From Scytalidium lignicola (Eukaryota; Ascomycota; Leotiomycetes), in the NCBI GenBank assembly GCA_002812745.2, contig NCSJ02000209.1, forward strand, positions 1 through 64,000: 64,000 nt of DNA. Reading direction: 5' to 3'. Each line of letters starts with the position of its first letter. Position 1 is the stretch's first letter. The translations under genes and the position numbers were made by a program. This document shows, in pieces, positions 1-12,459 of this stretch. A model generated the notes under the pieces. It did not search any database and had not been told where the DNA came from. It worked only from the letters and a program-made list of their open reading frames with translations.

Positions 1-1146
1 ATACAAAATAAATAAAAGAAATACAAGAAAAGATCAAAAACTTACTTTAATATACTAAAGAAAGAATAAAGAAGTATTATAATCATAGACACTTAATAGA
101 ATTAACATATAAAAAAGAGGATAAAGTTTATCTTCTTAGGAAAAATATTAAAATAATAAGACTAAACAATAAACTTAACTGAGTAAAGATAAGACTATAT
201 AAAATTGAAGAAGCTTATAAACCTTTAACATATAAATTGAAATTACCAGTAACAATTAAGATACATCTTGTTTTCTATGTTTTACTTCTTAAACTAATAC
301 TTGAAAATGCTTAAACTTTAATGTTAAAAGAAGTTAATCTAGAGAAAGAATATGAAGTTAAGAAAATCATCAATTATAAGATATATTACAGAAAACTATA
401 ATACTTAGTTAAATGGATAAAATACTTAGAAAGTAAGAATAGATAAGAATTTATTGTTAATCTCACAAGCTATGAGGAATTATTAGAAGTATATTATTAA
501 GTTTATCTTAAAATGGATTTCTAAGTGATAAAATCACAAGGTTAGAAAAGAAAAGGTCAATAACAAAGAAAGAAGCCTTACCTAAGTCAGCAGAACATAA
601 CTTTTCAGACAACTTCTCTTGTCTTTCTTTCTCTTCTACAATATCTAGCTTATTTAAAGAAGAAAGTTTATAATAGATCATTTTATCAGCATACTTGCAA
701 AAGAACTTCTTTTGTTTGTAAAGACAAACAAAACAGGTTATGTTCTTAACTATAACCTGTATAACCTTCTTCTCCTTAGCCTCAAGACAAGCTTCCTCCT
801 TATTAAAGGTCTCTTAAGAAGTTACAAGAATACTCTTAATCTTGTACTTATGCCTTTGTTGAACATACTTATTACAACAATTAGATTTAAAAACCATCAA
901 GCAAATCAAACCATTTTGCATATAGAAATTATAAGGAAATATCTTAATATTATACTTTGTTATGTAATCTCTTAAGTCTAATACTTCTTAGTATTTCCTT
1001 GATCTTCCTTTTTCTTCTAGAACAATGTCATCAAAATAAGAATGTTTTAATAATATATTAGAAAAGAAGAAAGGATTAACAAATAATGAAGATGCTTATG
1101 ACAATAAGTTAAGCATTAAAATAATGTTAATACAAAAAGAGGATAA
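1..1146 (+). mobile_element. 3' end of a RIP-degraded Ty3/gypsy chromovirus (integrase C-terminus, chromodomain)
   Basis: AT-rich relic cut by the window start. Plus-strand reading gives the integrase C-terminal region, then a chromodomain at about 348-491: it starts EYEVKKIINYKIYYRKL, and after a stop continues YLVKWIKYLESKN, the usual core of chromovirus integrase tails. The stops sit where Gln or Trp codons are expected, as RIP would produce. The segment aligns with about 5460-6430 of the next element. Between the chromodomain and the LTR an antisense reading frame (about 560-960) encodes a Lys/Glu-rich coiled-coil-like protein, listed separately. No intact protein remains. Confidence 0.85.
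560..975 (-). pseudogene. Antisense Cys-rich/coiled-coil ORF of the chromovirus, copy 1
   Basis: Read on the minus strand, this stretch gives a nearly open frame with an N-terminal Cys/Lys part (SNCCNKYVQQRHKYK), then NKEEACLEAKEKK and near the end NKLDIVEEKERQEKLSEK. The same protein can be read in the same place at 6020-6430 and 31106-31579. It lies tail-to-tail with integrase, between the chromodomain and the 3' LTR. Preservation of the same frame in three diverged copies suggests that it was coding before RIP. It may correspond to the extra gene of the plus-extra-gene Gypsy elements described in Botrytis; that link is from memory and is an inference. The plus-strand frame over the same bases (712-975) is a shadow. 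Confidence 0.5.
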
Positions 1147-1495
1147 TGTTATAAGTTTTACTTAACAAGTAATTAGTATAAGCCTAAGGCTTGATACACA
1201 ATAAAATGTATATAAAGAACTTAACAATCATATGACATGATTAAGACTTAGAGGACCTAAGGGGTCCAAGAGGTCTATAGACTTATAGAACTTGTGTAGT
1301 CTAGGAGGTCCAGATGGATTTCATTATCTATATAAGTACACTGTAAGAACATGAGAGTAAACTCCTCATGTTCAACTTAAATACATTACTAAATCCTACC
1401 CTTGACTTAATTGCCTATGTTATATGTTTCCATTGTCCTTGAACATCTACCTTACCCTAGCTATTCAGTGACCTGGATAGTATAGTTTTGTAATA
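1147..1495 (+). repeat. LTR (copy 1, about 349 bp) of the Ty3 chromovirus family
   Basis: Starts TGTTATAAG and ends near GTAATA, a mutated form of the TATAACA end seen in other copies, so the ends are inverted (TGTTATA...TATAACA). It contains the motif TATATAAG followed about 45 bp later by TTCAACTTAA. It aligns over its length with the reverse complement of 29553-29894 and shares the start, the TATA-like core and the end with 6567-6907 and 31714-32064. Here it is the 3' LTR of the element to its left. Confidence 0.8.
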
Positions 1496-3797
1496 ACTTA
1501 TAAATTATTATTTAATTAAAATAACTTAGTAATGGTTATCAAGAGAAGTTATAAGACATTTACCTTTACTTAAGACAAGTTATAAGTGAATATAAGACTT
1601 TGATTATTAAAAACAAAATAATAAGAATACTTGTTAAGATTAGACTAGTAGATTTTAAACAAGAAGACAATTAGTCAATTATTCTAGATAAAGTCTAATT
1701 TAACAAGGGGAATTGTTATGTTTGAATAATAAAGGAATAACAATATTCTTAACAAGGAAAATCCTTTAGTAAGGAGTATACAGATAATTTTAAGAGTTAT
1801 AATCAACCTTTATAAACTAGCTCAAGGGGAGATTGATGAATTTCTAGACCTTAAGATTAAAACAACAATATTAAGCATTAATGAAGATAAAGTAAAAAGA
1901 ATCTAAGACAAAGCTTTAAAAAACTATAGAAAATGAAGTAGAAGAGAAGTAACAAAGAAATCAACCATATTCATTAAACTCAACAAACAAACAAGGATAA
2001 ACTATTGATAATGCAGAAGAAAGGGTAACTAAAGAATTAAGACTTAGAATTCTGAATAAGAATATATTATTCTTAAAAGTTATTATAATCAGACAAAAAG
2101 TAAAAGTATTATTAAATTCTAGAGTTGTAGGAAATTTCATAACATTAAAAGTTATAATGAAATTAAACATAAATACTTAAGTTAAGGATTATAAATATTT
2201 AGTTAAGCTTATAAATAATTCTATTACAAAGTAAAGTTTTAAAATAAAGATTAAGTTAATAACAATAATTGTTAAAGTAAATTATTAAGAGTAAGTAATG
2301 TTTAATATAACTTATATTAAAAACTTCAAGATAATACTAAGTATACTATAAATGCAGAAAANGTAATCCAAGGATAGATTAATAAGAGGAAATTGTAAAG
2401 TTCTTATAAGAAGGATTATTAAAGATATTAACAAAAGTTATAAAGGATAAAGAACTTAAAGTTATTCAAATAATTGAACTTAATTAACTTATAATCAAGG
2501 ATGTAAAAATTAATTTGATTTTAGGTTAGTTAAGACAAGATGAAGGTCTTGAGCATATTCTTAAAGAGTATTAAGAGTAAATAAAGTTGTTTAAAGAAAG
2601 ACTAAAAGACTTAGCATTGTCAGAATATCAGTTATAAGATCATGAAATCAACTTAGAAAAGAGATTTCAACTGTTATTTAGACTAGTATACTTAACAACA
2701 ACAACAAAAGATAAGACAACAAAGGAATAGTTAAACAAGATAGTTAAGAGAAGATTATACCAGAAGTTAAACTCTTTAACAAGAATATTATTGTTATTTA
2801 TAAAAAAANCTAGATAATCTAAAGAGTAAGCCTTATAAAGATTATAAAGGTTTAAACAAAAGAATGATCAAGGATTATTATCCATTATCATTGATAAAAA
2901 CTATTAAAGATAAACTTAAAAGTACTAAGTACTTTATAAAATTAGATTTATAATTAACATTTAACCTTATCAGAATAAAAAAAGGGGATAAATAAAAAAG
3001 TTGTTATCAAAACCAAATACAAACTATATAAGCCATTAGTTATACTATTTAGATTAACAAATACACTGGTTATGATGTAAAGGATCATAGACAAAAGTAT
3101 CAAAGAATATTTAGAAAAATTTGTTATAATATACTTAAATAATGTTTTAATATACTCAAAGACATTGAAAGTCTATAAAGTGTATATAAAAANCAATATT
3201 CAAAGCATTATAAAAANGTAAGTTTTAAATGTAAACTAAGGAAATACAAATTCTATAAAATAAAAGTATAATTTTTAGAATATATTATTGTAAAAAATGA
3301 AGTTAAGACAACTAAAGAAAAAACCAAGACTATTAGAAAATAAGTAATACTCAGAATAATAAAAGAGTTATAAAGCTTTTTNAGAATTTGTAAATTATTA
3401 TCGAAAATTCATAAGAAACTATTTAAGAATAGTATTATTATTGACTAAGTTAACCAAAAAGGATATATCTTATAAATAGAAGAATAAACAACAAGATGTT
3501 TTTGACAAGGTTAAGGAGATATTCAAAGAAGATTAAAACCTTAGGATTTTCAACTTAAAAAGACTTGTTTAGATTAAAACAAATACATTAGACTATGCCT
3601 TAAGCATAATCTTGAGTTAATAAGACAAGTAGAGGAGATGAAAACCACTTACATTCTATTCAAGAAAGTTCAGCTTAGTTAAACAGAATTATCCTATTTA
3701 TGATAAAGAATTATTAACAATTGTAAATATACTAAAAAAGTAGAGGATATACATTATAAGAATAAGAGAACAAATCAAAATACTAATAAATCATCAG

Positions 3798-4272
3798 TAG
3801 ACTGGCCGGACCGTTGCATTGGACCGTGGTCCCGTCCGGACGAGACCGTAAGCCACACGGTTCGGTCTCAAGGTTTTGAGACTGAACNGTGAAACGGTCC
3901 CCACTTTTGTTGTCAGACCGGACCGTAGTCTCACGGTCTGGTCTCAAAATTTTAATCTCAGACCGTAGACCGTACAGTCTAGACCGTGAGACTGTAACAC
4001 TAGACTGTAACGGTAATATAACCTAAATTGGAAATAAGCTTTACCTGATTAAGGAATATTAGCGTCAGACCGTACAGTCTGGCTAGACCAGACCGTGGAG
4101 ACCAGACCGTACGGTCTGACACTAATATTCGGTCCCCACATTTGTTGTCGGACCAGACCGTAGTCTCACGGTCTGGTCTCAAATTTTGACTTCAGACCGT
4201 ACAGACCACGGTCTCGAAACGGTCCCCACAAAACCCACAGTCTGGTCTGGTCTGGACCGATCGGCCAGTCTA
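3798..4272. mobile_element. hAT-like MITE (475 bp) with 11-bp TIR and 8-bp target duplication
   Basis: A GC-rich island inside AT-rich pol. Both ends carry the inverted repeat TAGACTGGCCG, and the element is flanked by a perfect 8-bp direct repeat ATCATCAG (3790-3797 and 4273-4280). The related copy at about 33.1 kb (minus strand) has the uninterrupted host sequence, confirming insertion. An 8-bp duplication is typical of hAT transposons. The inside has no coding sequence and is built from many GACCGT / GGTCTGGTC words. A direct repeat of about 60 bp begins near 3895 and again near 4130 (CGGTCCCCAC-TTTGTTGT...), and a 75-bp imperfect palindrome lies at 4055-4129. One N falls near 3888. The superfamily is inferred from duplication length only. 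Confidence 0.8.
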
Positions 4273-6019
4273 ATCATCAGAATCTGAAGTATTTCATGTT
4301 ATTTAAAGAATTAAATGTAAGATAAGCTAAATAAGCAGAAACTTTGTTAAAATATAATTTCAAGATTCAGTATATCAAAGGGACAAATAATAAACAAGCT
4401 GATGCCTTAAGCTNAAAAACCAGAATACATAAACAAGGAGAAGTTAAGCTTATAAAGAGCAGTTTTGACAAATAATAAAGAAGGAATTACTTATAATCAA
4501 GGACAATTAATATTTATATCAATAGTAGTCAATCAAGCTTAGATTAAGAAGATTTATAAAGAATTAAATAATAATAATACAGAGAACAAGGAATTTCAAG
4601 TAAAGAACAAACAATAAGAGCAAATTAATAAGTTGTAGTATTAAAACAAGAAGTTATTAAGGGAATTCATAACAAAATAGTATACCTTGCTATAAAATGA
4701 ACACTTTAAAGCTAAAAGAACTTATTATAAGATTCAAAAAGACTACTATTCATACTGAATAAAGTAAACAGTTAAGAAGGTTATAAAGGAGTACAATATT
4801 TACAACAAGGCAAGGAGTTTAAGGCTTAAGCCTTATAAGACACTTTAACTTACTAAAATACTTGTATAATTATAGTAGATAATTATATAAGACTTTATTA
4901 TTAAATTATCAAAGTCTAAAGACTTGATAACAAGAAAAGATTACAATAGTATTCTGGTAATAACAAATATCTTCATAAAATATACAATCTTTATATTATA
5001 AAATAAGACATAAAGTGCAGAAGAAGTAGTAAAAGCATTCTTATAACATATTATAATACTATTTAAGATGTTAGAGGATATTATATCAAATTGAGATATA
5101 TACTTTACCTTAAAGTTTTGAGAAACATTAATTAAGTATATAAGGATCAACAGAAGAATGTCAACAGCATTTCACTTACAAACTAATAGTCAAATAAAAA
5201 GATTAAACTAAATGTTAAAAGTATATTTATAATATTATGTAAACTATAAGCAAGACAATTAACATAAGTTGTTATTATTAATATAATTAGCTTATAACAG
5301 TTTAAAGTATAAAGTAATAAGATTTATGTTATTCTATACAAATCATAAAAAAGAACTTAATAAGTTTCGAATAAGTGTTAAATTACAATTATCATTTAAT
5401 TCAACTAATAAGTTAGCAAAAAGACTATACNAAAACATATGCTGAATTAACAAATACAATACAGTTTGCAAAGGAAAAGATAAAAGTATATTATAATGAA
5501 AAACATAATGTGAAACTTATATATAAAAAGGAGGATAAAGTTTACCTTTAAAGAAAAAATATACAAACAAAATAACTTAACAAGATACTTAAGTTCATAA
5601 AGTTAAGACCATTTAAGGTTAAAGAAGTTTATAGACTAATAATAATCAAATTAAAACTACTTAAGAAAATATAAATATATCTTATATTTTATATAATATT
5701 ATTAGAACTTGTATTAATAAATATATCATCAATACTAAGCTTAAAAGTTAAGTTAGAACTAGACAAGGAATAAGTTGTTAAGAAAATTTTAGATTATAAA
5801 TACTAGTATAAGAAAATTTAGTATTTAATCAAATAAGAAGGATTTCCAGAATCTAACAATTTATAAGAACTTACTAAACATCTGAAGAATATTNAAAAAG
5901 ATAATAAAAAAGTTATTATCAAACTTTAGCCNAAAAAGGATCTTCAAGAGGAAGAATTAATTAAGTTAACAAGATAAATAAAGGATTAACAATGTCAGTA
6001 CTTAATACAAAAGGGTTAA

Positions 6020-6430
6020 TCGAAGAATATTACTTACCTTTATTAAGGGGATATAATAAGCCTTTGATAAGGACTAAGAAGTCTAGTTTTTCCTTCTTTA
6101 ATCTTTCCTTTTCTTCAATCTCCTCTAGTTTATCCAAAGTGAAGGTATTACATTTGAGCATTTCATAAGCATAAAACTTTAATTGTTTTTGTTACTTTTC
6201 CAGTCTTAAGAGTTTAACTAGAGTAACTTCCTTTTTAACAAATAGTCATTCTTCTTTTTAAAGATAACAGTTTATCTTGTTAGCACTAAGCCTAGGGTTT
6301 TCATAACAATAACCCTTATAAGTGTACTTTGAACATTTCTAGGATTCACAAGATTGTATACAATCCTTATTGTTGAATTTGCAAAAACAATACTAGATAG
6401 TTATAATAAATCTGAATGTTTTAATGTTAT
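6020..6430 (-). pseudogene. Antisense Cys-rich/coiled-coil ORF of the chromovirus, copy 2
   Basis: The minus-strand frame reads CKFNNKDCIQSCESQKCSKY, then YKGYCYENPRLSANKINCYL, a few stops, and LDKLEEIEEKERLKKEKLDF. The N-terminal Cys spacing resembles a short zinc-binding cluster and the C-terminal half is a charged helix. It sits in the same antisense position between chromodomain and 3' LTR as in the other two copies. The product's role is unknown. Confidence 0.5.
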
Positions 6431-6566
6431 TAACTTGTTTTATACATTGTTAATAATAAGATTGTTTAGAGGACATAATAAATAAAGAGTATAATTAACA
6501 AACAACAAAGATTATTCAACATTACTAGTTAAGTATCAAGATAATGTTAAGATAAAAAGAGGATAA

Positions 6567-6907
6567 TATTACAAATCTTATTATCATAATCTAATAAGTG
6601 TTAAGAATAACTTATAAAGTGCTAATAACTAATAAAAGGTGTTAAGTTATATAACTTATACAGAAGGTATACACTAGTATAAAGAGTATAAGGTTATATT
6701 AAGTTAGACTAATTAGACTTAAGGTTATCATATGTCTATATAAGAACATACTCTTTAAGCTTTAATTAAGAACCTTATATTCAACTTAAGTTATAACTTT
6801 ACAATATACTTTACTATTTATAAAACTCTAGTCAACTTGTTCTTACAAATAAAACCACAGAGTAATTAAGCTTACATCATATGTCGGTGATTAAGGATTC
6901 TGTAATA
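6567..6907 (+). repeat. 3' LTR (about 341 bp) of the 1496-6566 chromovirus
   Basis: Aligns with 31714-32064: both have the antisense ORF upstream, then the LTR start (here TATTACAAAT, G-to-A from TGTTATAAAT-like), TCTATATAAGAACAT, TTCAACTTAAGTTATAACTTTA, and an end near GTAATA. It closes the element to its left. It is more diverged from LTR copy 1 (1147-1495) than from 31714-32064, so at least two subfamilies are present. Confidence 0.72.
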
Positions 6908-8285
6908 CATAATAAGGAATGTTAACAATAAGAAGACTAATTATCTTTATATATAATTTATAGTTTATAATACAGAAAAGCTAATTAATAAACTACTTAA
7001 TATTAATACTTATTATAAGTCTTCATTATTTAATAATAACAAAATAATATAATCTAATAATCTTTAAAATAATTATCTAAAAGTAATTNAAAAAATTATT
7101 TTTTGTTTCTCTATTCCTCATAATACTTAGAGTAATTTCATAAAAGACAATTTTATAGTCTATAAATATTAAGAATATTCACAACTTCAATTGTTACTTT
7201 GTAAAAGGCTAAGTTGTTAATCCTGATTTAGTATTAATAAAACCACCTTCTAAAGTTAAATATACATTTATTAACTATATTAACTTAAAGAAATGTTATA
7301 CTTATAAAGTTAAACAAGTCTTTTACTTTTACTTAAAAGTATTACTAATCTTGTAATTAAGCCTTTACCTTATTAAAGAATACAACTTTATTTTCAATGA
7401 AATCTGTTTATTCAAGGTAAAGTTTAAAGCTTATAAAGATTCTTTTGTTGATAAAAGAGTTACACAGTCTAAAATCATCAACAAGAGTATATTAACGTTC
7501 AAAGCTAAAATACTTTAATAATTTGTTTACCTTTAATTACTAAATGATTAACTGTAGTTAATGAAGTATTTACAAATTAATAAAGTAAGATATTATCTTA
7601 GTCTAAAAGAGTATATAATACTATTCAGTATAGTTTTTTTGGCTAAAACACAATCACATAACCATTTCCTAACACATCTAACTGTATAAACAAGATGTTG
7701 GATTTAAGTTTAAACCGACCATACTAACTAAGGCTAGATAAACTTACAAACACTATTAGTTTACTAACTGTTAAAGCCTAACCACGATTAAGTTATAAGC
7801 AAACACATAACTATAAGCTTGAAAAGTCCAGAAAGTATAAATTTTCTTATATTATTGTAATTTATTTAGATAATAAAACCTCAAGATAGTTTGTAACTTA
7901 TATTCAAGATTTAATAATAATCAAGTTCTAGTTATATTCCTTACCCTCTAAAATGAAAAGTCAACTAATCTAAACTTAGAATAATTAATAAGGTTAATCT
8001 CTTTAAGCAATAACAAAAACTACTAGCTTTTCTGTTCAAAAAATCTTGTAATTATTCATTAATATTAAGATAATACAACTAACGTTCAACGTTAATCAAC
8101 TTAACTAGTTTAACCTTAAATACATAAAATGAAAGTACCTTCATTAACTTCTGGAAATAATGTTAAAGAGTTATTTCAAGTAAAACTAGTTAATAAATAA
8201 AAGAAACAATAAGGTTAACAGAATAAGTATAAAATGTATACAAGCCTTTAATAAATTTCCAAACATTCTACTAACTAGACTTTTA
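6908..8285. other. AT-rich RIP-type sequence, no recognised gene
   Basis: Very AT-rich with no frame of useful length. It probably derives from mutated transposons, but I could not match any protein motif on either strand. It lies directly upstream of the minisatellite. Confidence 0.5.
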
Positions 8286-8289
8286 AATA

Positions 8290-9475
8290 TAAAAAGTTAG
8301 TAAACTTATGATGTTGAACAATTATAACTTCTACTAACTTAGTAATGTTTGTTAACATAATATATAAATGAATTTATAATACTAAGTAACTGTAGNTTTT
8401 TATTAACTTAATAATATTTGTTAGTATAAGTTGTAAGTAAACTTATAATACAAATAATTATAACTTCTACTGACTTAATAATGTTTATTAGTATAAAGTA
8501 TAAGTAAACTTATAATATAAAGCAAATTATAACTTTTATTAACCTAGTAATATTTATTAGTATAATATATAAGTAAACTTATAATATTAAGTAATTAATT
8601 ATAATTTCTACTAACTTAATGATATTTATTAATATAAACTATAAGTAAACTTATAATACCAAGTAACTATAACTATTATTAACTTAGTAATATTTATTAG
8701 CATAAGATATAAGTAAACTTATAATACTAAACAATCATAACTTTTATTAACTTAATAATATTTATTAACATAAGGTATAAGTAAACTTATAATATTAAAC
8801 AATTTTAGTTTTTACTGATTTGATAGTATTTATAATGTAAAGTGTAAGTAAACTTATAATATTAAGTAATTATAATTTTTACTAACTTAATAATATTTGT
8901 TAGTATAAGATATAAGTAGACTTATAATATTAAGCAATTATAACTTTTACTAACTTAATAATATTTATTAATATAAATAGTAAGTAAACCTCTAATGCTA
9001 AGCAATTATAACTATTATTAACTTAGTAATGTTTATTAATATAAGTAGTAAGTAAACTTATAATACTAAGTAATTATAACTTTTATTAACTTAATAATAT
9101 TTGTTAATATAAAGTATAAGTAAACTTATAATACTAAATAATTATACTTTTTACTAACTTAATAATATTTATTAATATAAAGTATAAATAAACTTATGAT
9201 ATTAAGTAATTATAACTTTTACTAATTTAATAATATTTATTAATATAAATTATAAGTAAATCTATAATATTAAACAATTATAACTCTTATTAACTTAGTA
9301 GTATTTATTAGTATAAAGTATAAGTGAACTTGCAATATTAAGCAATTATAACTTTTACTAACTTACTAATGTTTATTAGTATAAAATATAAGTAAACCTA
9401 TAATACTAAATAATTATAACTTTTATTGACTTAATAGTATTTGTTAACATAAAGTATAAGTAAACTTGTAATTAT
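8290..9475. repeat. Minisatellite, about 18 copies of a roughly 68-bp AT-rich unit
   Basis: Tandem head-to-tail array. The word AAGTAAACTTATAATA, or a close variant, recurs at about 8435, 8502, 8571, 8643, 8711, 8779, 8846, 8914, 8982, 9050, 9118, 9186, 9253, 9322, 9390 and 9459, a period of 67-72 bp. Each unit also contains CAATTATAACTTTTA and TTAATAATATTTATTA. Units differ mostly by transitions. The array lies in the RIP block and encodes nothing visible. Confidence 0.92.
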
Positions 9476-11740
9476 AAAATTTTTTTATTATTATTATTAT
9501 TAATACTAATATGTTTATAATATAACAACTAGAAGTATAACTTTAATAATTATTTTGCTTAAAACTTTATAAGCAAATAATAAGTAAAATTTAATTCCTT
9601 ATTAAACTCAAAACTTTTNAACCTAGTATTACACTTAATACAACTCTATACTATTTTATAATAGTAATATTAATTTCTCTAAACTATACACTATTAAGAA
9701 AAGTTATTAATTATACAATCTAATTCTTCACATAATCAAACAATATAACAATAATAAACAAGATATCAAAGTTTATAAAATTAACCTAACATTGATAATA
9801 AAACATAATAAACATCACATTCTCCAGTTATATTTAAATCTAAGTTAGTATCTTCAATTCTTTACAAACATTTTATAAACCAAAGCTTACTAAATATCCT
9901 TTCTTAAGGTCCTCTGCAAAATCTAACTTTAATTACAACACTTAGATTAGTTTCTCAATCTTCCTTATAACTAACAATCTTCTGTGTTTTATACTACTTC
10001 ACATATAACTTCAATAGTATAACAAATATACTAAGTATAAGTATAACAATTATAAGTATAATAATAAGCTTAAAGAGAAGTTGCTTATAAAACTCCTCTA
10101 TATAAATAACCTGAATAGTTCAGATTATAACCTAGATATCCTAAAACTCATTTTTAGTCAGTAAATAAGTATAGGAAAATATATTACTTTGTCCTATTAT
10201 TAAGGTAAGCTTAAGCCTAATAAGGTATTGTAATATTACACAACCTAAGAGAATATTAATAATCATCAAGTAAAATTCAATATTACTAATCTACTATTAA
10301 CTTTTCAAGACATTATCAAGATAACTTAAAGCCTTAAGGTATAGTATCTCTAGATTAACTCATTTTGTATTATCCAAGAAAAAGATAAAGACTAAGAACA
10401 AGAATCCAAGTGTATAAAAGACATTTATACTTCAGCTTATTGTATAATCATTATAATATCAACTGTCAATTCAAATACAAAATTCCTTAAGCAGAATATT
10501 AACAGTAAGTATGTTTATATTCAAGATAACTTAGGCTAACAAGTCTATGTTTACATTAACTTAATTAATTTTGATAAGGAGGTAAAGGAGCATCTGTTAA
10601 ATACTCAAGTATAAGTCATACAAGAAAAACTCTTGTCTTGTTAAACTATTCATTTCAACAATAACCAAGTATATTAAGAATGTAGTAAAAGGGTATATTA
10701 CAAGGATTTAACTTAATTAAAGAGGTAAAAGTTATAAGAATATCTTTTAAATTGATATGTACTAACTTAAATATCTTACTCCTTAGCATAAAGGATATGA
10801 AAAGTACTTTATACTTAATCTAAAATTTCTAAGTTTATTTTTTAATTCAAGGTATAATACTACTAGAAATATCCTTTAGTCCTTCTTAATGGATTACTCA
10901 AAGTATAACTTCTTAAAACCTACTGACAAAGTTATTACATTATCTAAGTTAACAGTTTATATCACAAAAGTTTTATATTATGAAGAATATTATAATATCT
11001 TTAATTTATACCTTCATAAAAATCTTCTTTAACAATAGTCTAGCCTGCATATAATACAGATCAAGTATAAACCTCTTAAAGTGTTATCATAATCTTGGAT
11101 AGTATATACTAAAGGCATTGAGTTTATGGATAATCATCATCTTATTGTAAAAGTCTTTAAAAACCTTAACTTCGCTGAATAGGATAAAAAAGGCCTTGAT
11201 CATCAATGTATAAGAGTTTAAAGATTGTTATTTGAAAAANGGAAGAAGTAGAATTAAAGGCAACAAGTCATTAAATATTAAATTCATATGGAATGAAAAT
11301 AAGATAGATTATGTATAACGTTAAAGATAAGGAAAATAGGAAAGACCTTTACTAAGAACAAAGTGTTATTATAAAGAAGATATATCAAAGTAATGAGTAT
11401 CACATATTAATTATAAGACAAAGCGCAGAAAACAAGTATAAAAGAGTTAAGATTAAAACAGTTCAACAAGACTACTTATTAAGACAACAACTCAACATCC
11501 ATATTCTTTAAACAACTTTACACCAAGAATCTAACAAAGTACATAATATTAATGGAGAATTATCAAGGAATAATTCTGTGTAAAGTTATCTACTCAATAA
11601 ATGATCAACGTTTTAATATTTCTTATAATATAATACACTCTTGATCAGAGTTAAAATATATAAAAAGATAAAGTCATTAGCATAAATACATAAGAGAATG
11701 AAGTCACAAGGAGACATCGTTAAAACTCTAAGGCTAACGA
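9476..11740. other. AT-rich degraded sequence, probable transposon relics
   Basis: AT-rich and riddled with stops in all frames. Some stretches (for example about 11040-11220 on the plus strand) read as protein-like pieces but match no family that I can name. The AT-rich block ends near 11740, where base composition becomes normal. Confidence 0.45.
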
Positions 11741-12459
11741 AAAGAAAGAACCTAATAAGATATCCTCAGTACTTCACAGATCCTAGCTGATACTAAATAC
11801 AGCCAAAGCCTCGAATTCGGCCAAAAATCATCTTAGTACATAAGTATGTAAGTACTTACGTACAAACTAACTCTTGCCCCTTATTCCCTCCTTTATCTTA
11901 GTATCCCTTACCTCATAGTAAATACTGCCCACAATCTAACTTGAATTGTTCTTCATTGCTGAATGAGGTATATCTCAAGTCCGATCGCACTCTACGCTAA
12001 CCACATCTAAGTGCGATCTCACTTCATTTCCTACTCGTGTTCCGCATCGAGTAATAAGGTTCGATTCTACTCGAAACCCGGCCCACGATCTTACTAAGTT
12101 TCCCATTTTCAGTAAGACGATTATGGAAGGGTTTCTTGAACGCGTCGTAATGCCATGTCACCGTGTCACCGTGTCGCATAATTTGTGTAATTCTCCTTTT
12201 AAAATCTTTCACTAAACTTAGACTTAGGCCATGTGTGAATACATATTTGAATAATAACCATGAAGTGGATTTATTATTATGTAGCTTATGACGACAATCA
12301 ACCATTTCTGTCTCCATTATCATATCGTAAAGCAGAAAAAGTAAGTATGAGCATAATATTTATATCTGACTTTTATTTTCCTTCTTTTACCTTCAGTAAA
12401 AAGCGTATTTTGGCTCTGATATCTTATCATAAATCATCATTACTAACATAATGACAAAA
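11741..12459. other. Transition from AT-rich block to normal composition; no supported gene
   Basis: Short open frames exist on both strands (for example 12024-12323 minus), but they lack any recognisable domain. Palindromic TACGTAAGTAC-like words occur near 11850. Nothing else is seen. Confidence 0.4.

Larger units (their letters stand above)
1496..6566 (+). mobile_element. RIP-degraded Ty3/gypsy chromovirus internal region (protease to chromodomain)
   Basis: A pol region in standard Ty3 order, full of stops. Visible pieces are: retropepsin-like at 2089-2165 (LLNSRVVGNFIT in place of a DSGA-type site); reverse transcriptase at about 2840-3190 (DYKGLNKRMIKDYYPLSLI, then FVIIYLNNVLIYSK); RNase H at about 3540-3735 (FYSRKFSLVKQNYPIYDKEL); integrase core at about 4890-5160 (DFIIKLSKSKDLITR, ILVITNIFIKYTIFI); and chromodomain at about 5770-5890 (VVKKILDYKY, then EGFPESNN). 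The polymerase YLDD reads YLNN, two G-to-A changes typical of RIP. No 5' LTR or complete gag is seen, so the copy is truncated at its 5' side. A MITE interrupts the RNase H/integrase linker at 3798-4272. Confidence 0.88.

Noticed and set aside
712..975. 87-residue plus-strand open frame
   Set aside because: It overlaps the antisense coiled-coil frame, which is conserved in two other element copies; the plus-strand reading is a shadow.
4000..4182. 60-residue minus-strand frame
   Set aside because: It lies inside the repetitive MITE and reflects GACCGT repeats, not a gene.
12024..12323. 99-residue minus-strand frame as a small gene
   Set aside because: No domain, no intron or promoter support, and it lies at the edge of a RIP block.
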